From CAYVVT01 sp964454335 (GTDB lineage Bacteria > Fidelibacterota > UBA8477 > JABMPR01), in contig CAYVVT010000001.1 in NCBI GenBank assembly GCA_964454335.1, positions 186,001 to 250,000 on the forward strand: a stretch of DNA of 64,000 nucleotides, given 5' to 3'. The notes under the pieces are model-generated. The model made no database searches. It saw only the letters and a list, made by a program, of their open reading frames with translations, and was not told the DNA's origin. The translations under genes were made by a program, and so were the position numbers. Of the stretch, positions 61,971 to 64,000 are shown in pieces (the stretch's first letter is position 1; each line of letters opens with the position of its first letter).

Positions 61971-63296
61971 TCAGTTAAGCCAGACCCCAAACAGTGTTGC
62001 ATACATGACCCGGTATATATCGGTATTATCTACATTGGTGGGGAGTAGATCTGCGTTGAGACCGTGTGCCCGTGCGATGACGCCGCCGTATACGTCTCCG
62101 TAATCCGCCCAGGAGATCCCGAAGCCGATCTCTTCACCGAATTGATCGGGTTTGGCGATGAAGGGCAGGCTACCGGTTCCGGTGGGGCCATCTACCGGGG
62201 CGCCGTTCCCCCGGGTTTCCGGCAATGGTTGTCGTTTGTACTCTGAACTGCGGATCTGATGGACCTGCATGCTGCCGGCATCGCTGTCCGAAGCAACGAT
62301 AAGCAAGGTGTTGGAAGCCCTTTTCATGAATTTCAGGCTTTCCCCGATGGCTGCGTCAGATCGGCTCAAAGCCGTGAGGGTACCCAGGGCGTTGTTGTGA
62401 TTTCCAAAATTGTCGGTTCCCTCTTCCTCGACCACCAGCATGAAAGGTTTCTGCTTCGCAGACAGGATCCGTAGTGCGACAGCAGTCATCTCTGCCAGGC
62501 TGGGAGCCTGTGGGGCGTACATGGGAATGTCCTGTTCTGCAAGCTCTTCTTCTGTGAGATCATTGAAAGTATGTACTGCGGCAAAGACACCCAGGACCCG
62601 CTCGGTCTCTGCAGGCAAAGCCAATAACTCATTACGATCATAAACCAGAGTGTAACCCAGATCGCGTGCTTCCTCGATGAGATTCCGTCCATCTGTTCGT
62701 CGGCCCGCCTGACCAAAGCGACCGGTGACACCTTCGGGCAGGAGCAGGACTTCACCTCCACTGAGGATAAGGTCAGCACCTGAATGAATGATCTGGTCTG
62801 AGATATCATCGTTCATCGCCCGGCTCTTGGCGCTTGCCAGGAACACGCCTGTTCCAGGCTCATTGATGTGACCGCTGTTGATCACACCGACAGCCATATC
62901 TGCTTTCTGGGCTTCCACCATGATGCTGAAATCCTTGCCAGATGCGGATTTGACAGGTCGGTCGGGATCGATGCCATAGTCATCGATCTCTGCCTTGACC
63001 CCGAAGGCATGGGCCGTTGCGCCGGCATTCGAGCTGGTACCCATAGCGTGTAATTGGTGAGAGCGATACACCCCGAGTTCATCGAGTCGGTCCCAGTTGA
63101 TCATGCCGTCCGGACCCTGCTCAAGGATCCGCAGTGCATTCCAGGTATTTACTCCGGTCCCATCCGGATGGATGAAGATGACATTCCCGGTAAGCCCTGC
63201 TTCGGTGCCCGCCGAGTTACAGGTTGTGAGTGTGAAGACCATGCAGAGCAGGCTTGTGAAGACCAGCATCGACTTATGGATAGAGGTAACGGTCAT
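61971..63296 (-). CDS. Alkaline-phosphatase-family lipoprotein with altered metal site
   Basis: A 441-aa exported protein with a lipobox-like TLTTC (Cys26). Alkaline phosphatase motifs: NVIFIHPDGTGVNTWNALR (metal Asp45), GTSSNAGATAHAFG in the nucleophile position (Ser89 aligns with the PhoA Ser, the preceding Asp being Ser), EEEGTDNFGNHNN (Asp and His ligands) and IVASDSDAGSMQ where the usual DHETG is DSDAG. Near the end GDVYGG lacks the typical His. The fold is likely kept but activity may be modified or on another substrate. It is a periplasmic or surface enzyme by signal. Confidence 0.8.
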   Translation of the reverse strand: MTVTSIHKSMLVFTSLLCMVFTLTTCNSAGTEAGLTGNVIFIHPDGTGVNTWNALRILEQGPDGMINWDRLDELGVYRSHQLHAMGTSSNAGATAHAFGVKAEIDDYGIDPDRPVKSASGKDFSIMVEAQKADMAVGVINSGHINEPGTGVFLASAKSRAMNDDISDQIIHSGADLILSGGEVLLLPEGVTGRFGQAGRRTDGRNLIEEARDLGYTLVYDRNELLALPAETERVLGVFAAVHTFNDLTEEELAEQDIPMYAPQAPSLAEMTAVALRILSAKQKPFMLVVEEEGTDNFGNHNNALGTLTALSRSDAAIGESLKFMKRASNTLLIVASDSDAGSMQVHQIRSSEYKRQPLPETRGNGAPVDGPTGTGSLPFIAKPDQFGEEIGFGISWADYGDVYGGVIARAHGLNADLLPTNVDNTDIYRVMYATLFGVWLN

Positions 63297-63348
63297 GGGG
63301 TGTATTCCTACAATTTATTAGGTATAAGCGATCAAGTCCTGATCGTAA

Positions 63349-63873
63349 TCAGGAAATCACTGCGATAGCAACAATGATGGCGATGATCATCCAGGTGTTG
63401 ATGTACAGCAGCATCAGTGTACCCAAAGTCAGGAGCAGATCGCGGTCGGCGGCGGCCAGTTTTGTACCGCCCAGCTCAATTTCGCCACTACGATGGAAGG
63501 GATTATCCACGTGAAGGGTCATGGCTGGATTTGGTTTGTCTTCCTCGTACCAGGCCCAGGCGCCCTTGAGTATCTCATGGCTGCGGAAGTAGAACTGCTT
63601 GCCGTTTTCCAGCGTTAGCGTGCTTTTCTGGAAGTCGATCCAGCGAAAGTTGAGCCGGCCCAGCTTCTTCTCATCCTGGGCGTTGTAAATATCGATCACC
63701 CGATTAAAGCGGCCATCGGGCTTGAACAGGAAGTGGTTCTTGCCGGCCTTGCCCTCACCTTCGGCACTGAAGAGACTCTTCCGTTTCAGGTTAGCCTTCT
63801 CAGTTTTGTCCTGCGTAATGCTAAAAGACTGACGCAGATGGGATTCCTTCTGCCAGAAATAAGTATTTGCCAT
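63349..63873 (-). CDS. Beta-rich protein with C-terminal TM helix
   Basis: Not recognised with confidence. A 174-aa protein: N-terminal antiparallel strands (FWQKESHLRQSFSITQD, FSAEGEGKAGKNHFLFKPDGR, LGRLNFRWIDFQKSTLTL) resembling the tubby/LURP-one-like (scramblase-like) fold, and a C-terminal hydrophobic helix (about 145-174) with no tail. No signal peptide. AAAGGAGG 8 bp before ATG 63873 decides the start, although the frame extends 9 codons upstream. It is likely membrane-anchored facing the cytoplasm. Confidence 0.7.
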   Translation of the reverse strand: MANTYFWQKESHLRQSFSITQDKTEKANLKRKSLFSAEGEGKAGKNHFLFKPDGRFNRVIDIYNAQDEKKLGRLNFRWIDFQKSTLTLENGKQFYFRSHEILKGAWAWYEEDKPNPAMTLHVDNPFHRSGEIELGGTKLAAADRDLLLTLGTLMLLYINTWMIIAIIVAIAVIS

Positions 63874-64000
63874 TGCTTGCCTCCTTTCGACGGGGTGCAA
63901 TCTAACAGGGATTCTTTATAAATCTATCGGCTGTCATCGCTTGAGGAGAAATTCGCATGTCACCTATTAAGTGTTCACACGAGCTGTCGATACAGCCCTG

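Overview
The window (64 kb, moderate GC, dense coding on both strands) looks like a chromosomal segment of a Gram-negative bacterium of the Fibrobacteres-Chlorobi-Bacteroidetes superphylum, most plausibly Candidatus Marinimicrobia (SAR406) or a close relative. This is inferred from lipoprotein signals, outer-membrane-type families (DUF3078, a FecR-domain beta-barrel, DUF4139), a type IX secretion-like C-terminal domain, and a dockerin on a secreted deiminase. No rRNA, tRNA, CRISPR array, prophage or canonical IS was seen.

Layout. 1-9.3 kb: small plus-strand genes (beta-barrel protein, zinc-ribbon protein, AlkD-like repair protein, PHP phosphoesterase, DUF4287/DUF5655 protein, DUF5714 protein, an L,D-transpeptidase-GH63 fusion lipoprotein, an FKBP isomerase) and one molybdopterin oxidoreductase lipoprotein on the minus strand. 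9.3-10.2 kb: AT-rich, apparently non-coding. 10.2-16.9 kb: accessory carbohydrate/envelope genes (SDR, GH53 galactanase, serine hydrolase, TetR regulator, GHL10). 17-21.6 kb: LytS/LytTR two-component pair, with the regulator gene broken by a frameshift at a G7 run, then membrane proteins and CsaA. 22.8-28.6 kb: a compact cluster of two ICMT-like methyltransferases, ABC ATPase, GNAT, ABC permease, SRPBCC and AraC/GyrI genes. 28.7-30.3 kb: XRE regulator with membrane protein and lipoprotein. 30.6-41.6 kb: valS, a GIY-YIG gene bracketed by inverted REP-like repeats, DUF4139, a deiminase-dockerin protein, recG, a GNAT-like protein, rubrerythrin and a thioredoxin-fold lipoprotein with an in-frame UGA. 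41.6-50.7 kb: radical SAM gene, small membrane protein, and the operon trpL-trpE-G-D-C-F-B-A-DAHP synthase behind a classical attenuator. 50.8-64 kb: FecR/barrel protein, priA, peptidase-MA-like protein, methyltransferase, aroQ, Na+/solute symporter, ECF sigma/anti-sigma with a TPR lipoprotein, an alkaline-phosphatase-like lipoprotein and a terminal hypothetical.

Most notable. (1) Positions 40504-41562 read as one thioredoxin-like lipoprotein if UGA at 40657 is selenocysteine, giving a UxxC redox motif, with a SECIS-like hairpin directly downstream. (2) A trp leader peptide with five Trp codons precedes a terminator hairpin and trpE. (3) A GIY-YIG nuclease gene lies between inverted copies of a 38-44 bp palindromic repeat, with a third copy nearby, recalling RAYT/REPIN systems but with an unrelated nuclease. 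(4) An L,D-transpeptidase domain is fused to a GH63-type glycosidase in one lipoprotein. Chorismate/Trp metabolism is well represented: DAHP synthase is encoded as the last gene of the trp operon, so the attenuator may also govern entry to the shikimate pathway, and aroQ lies elsewhere in the window.
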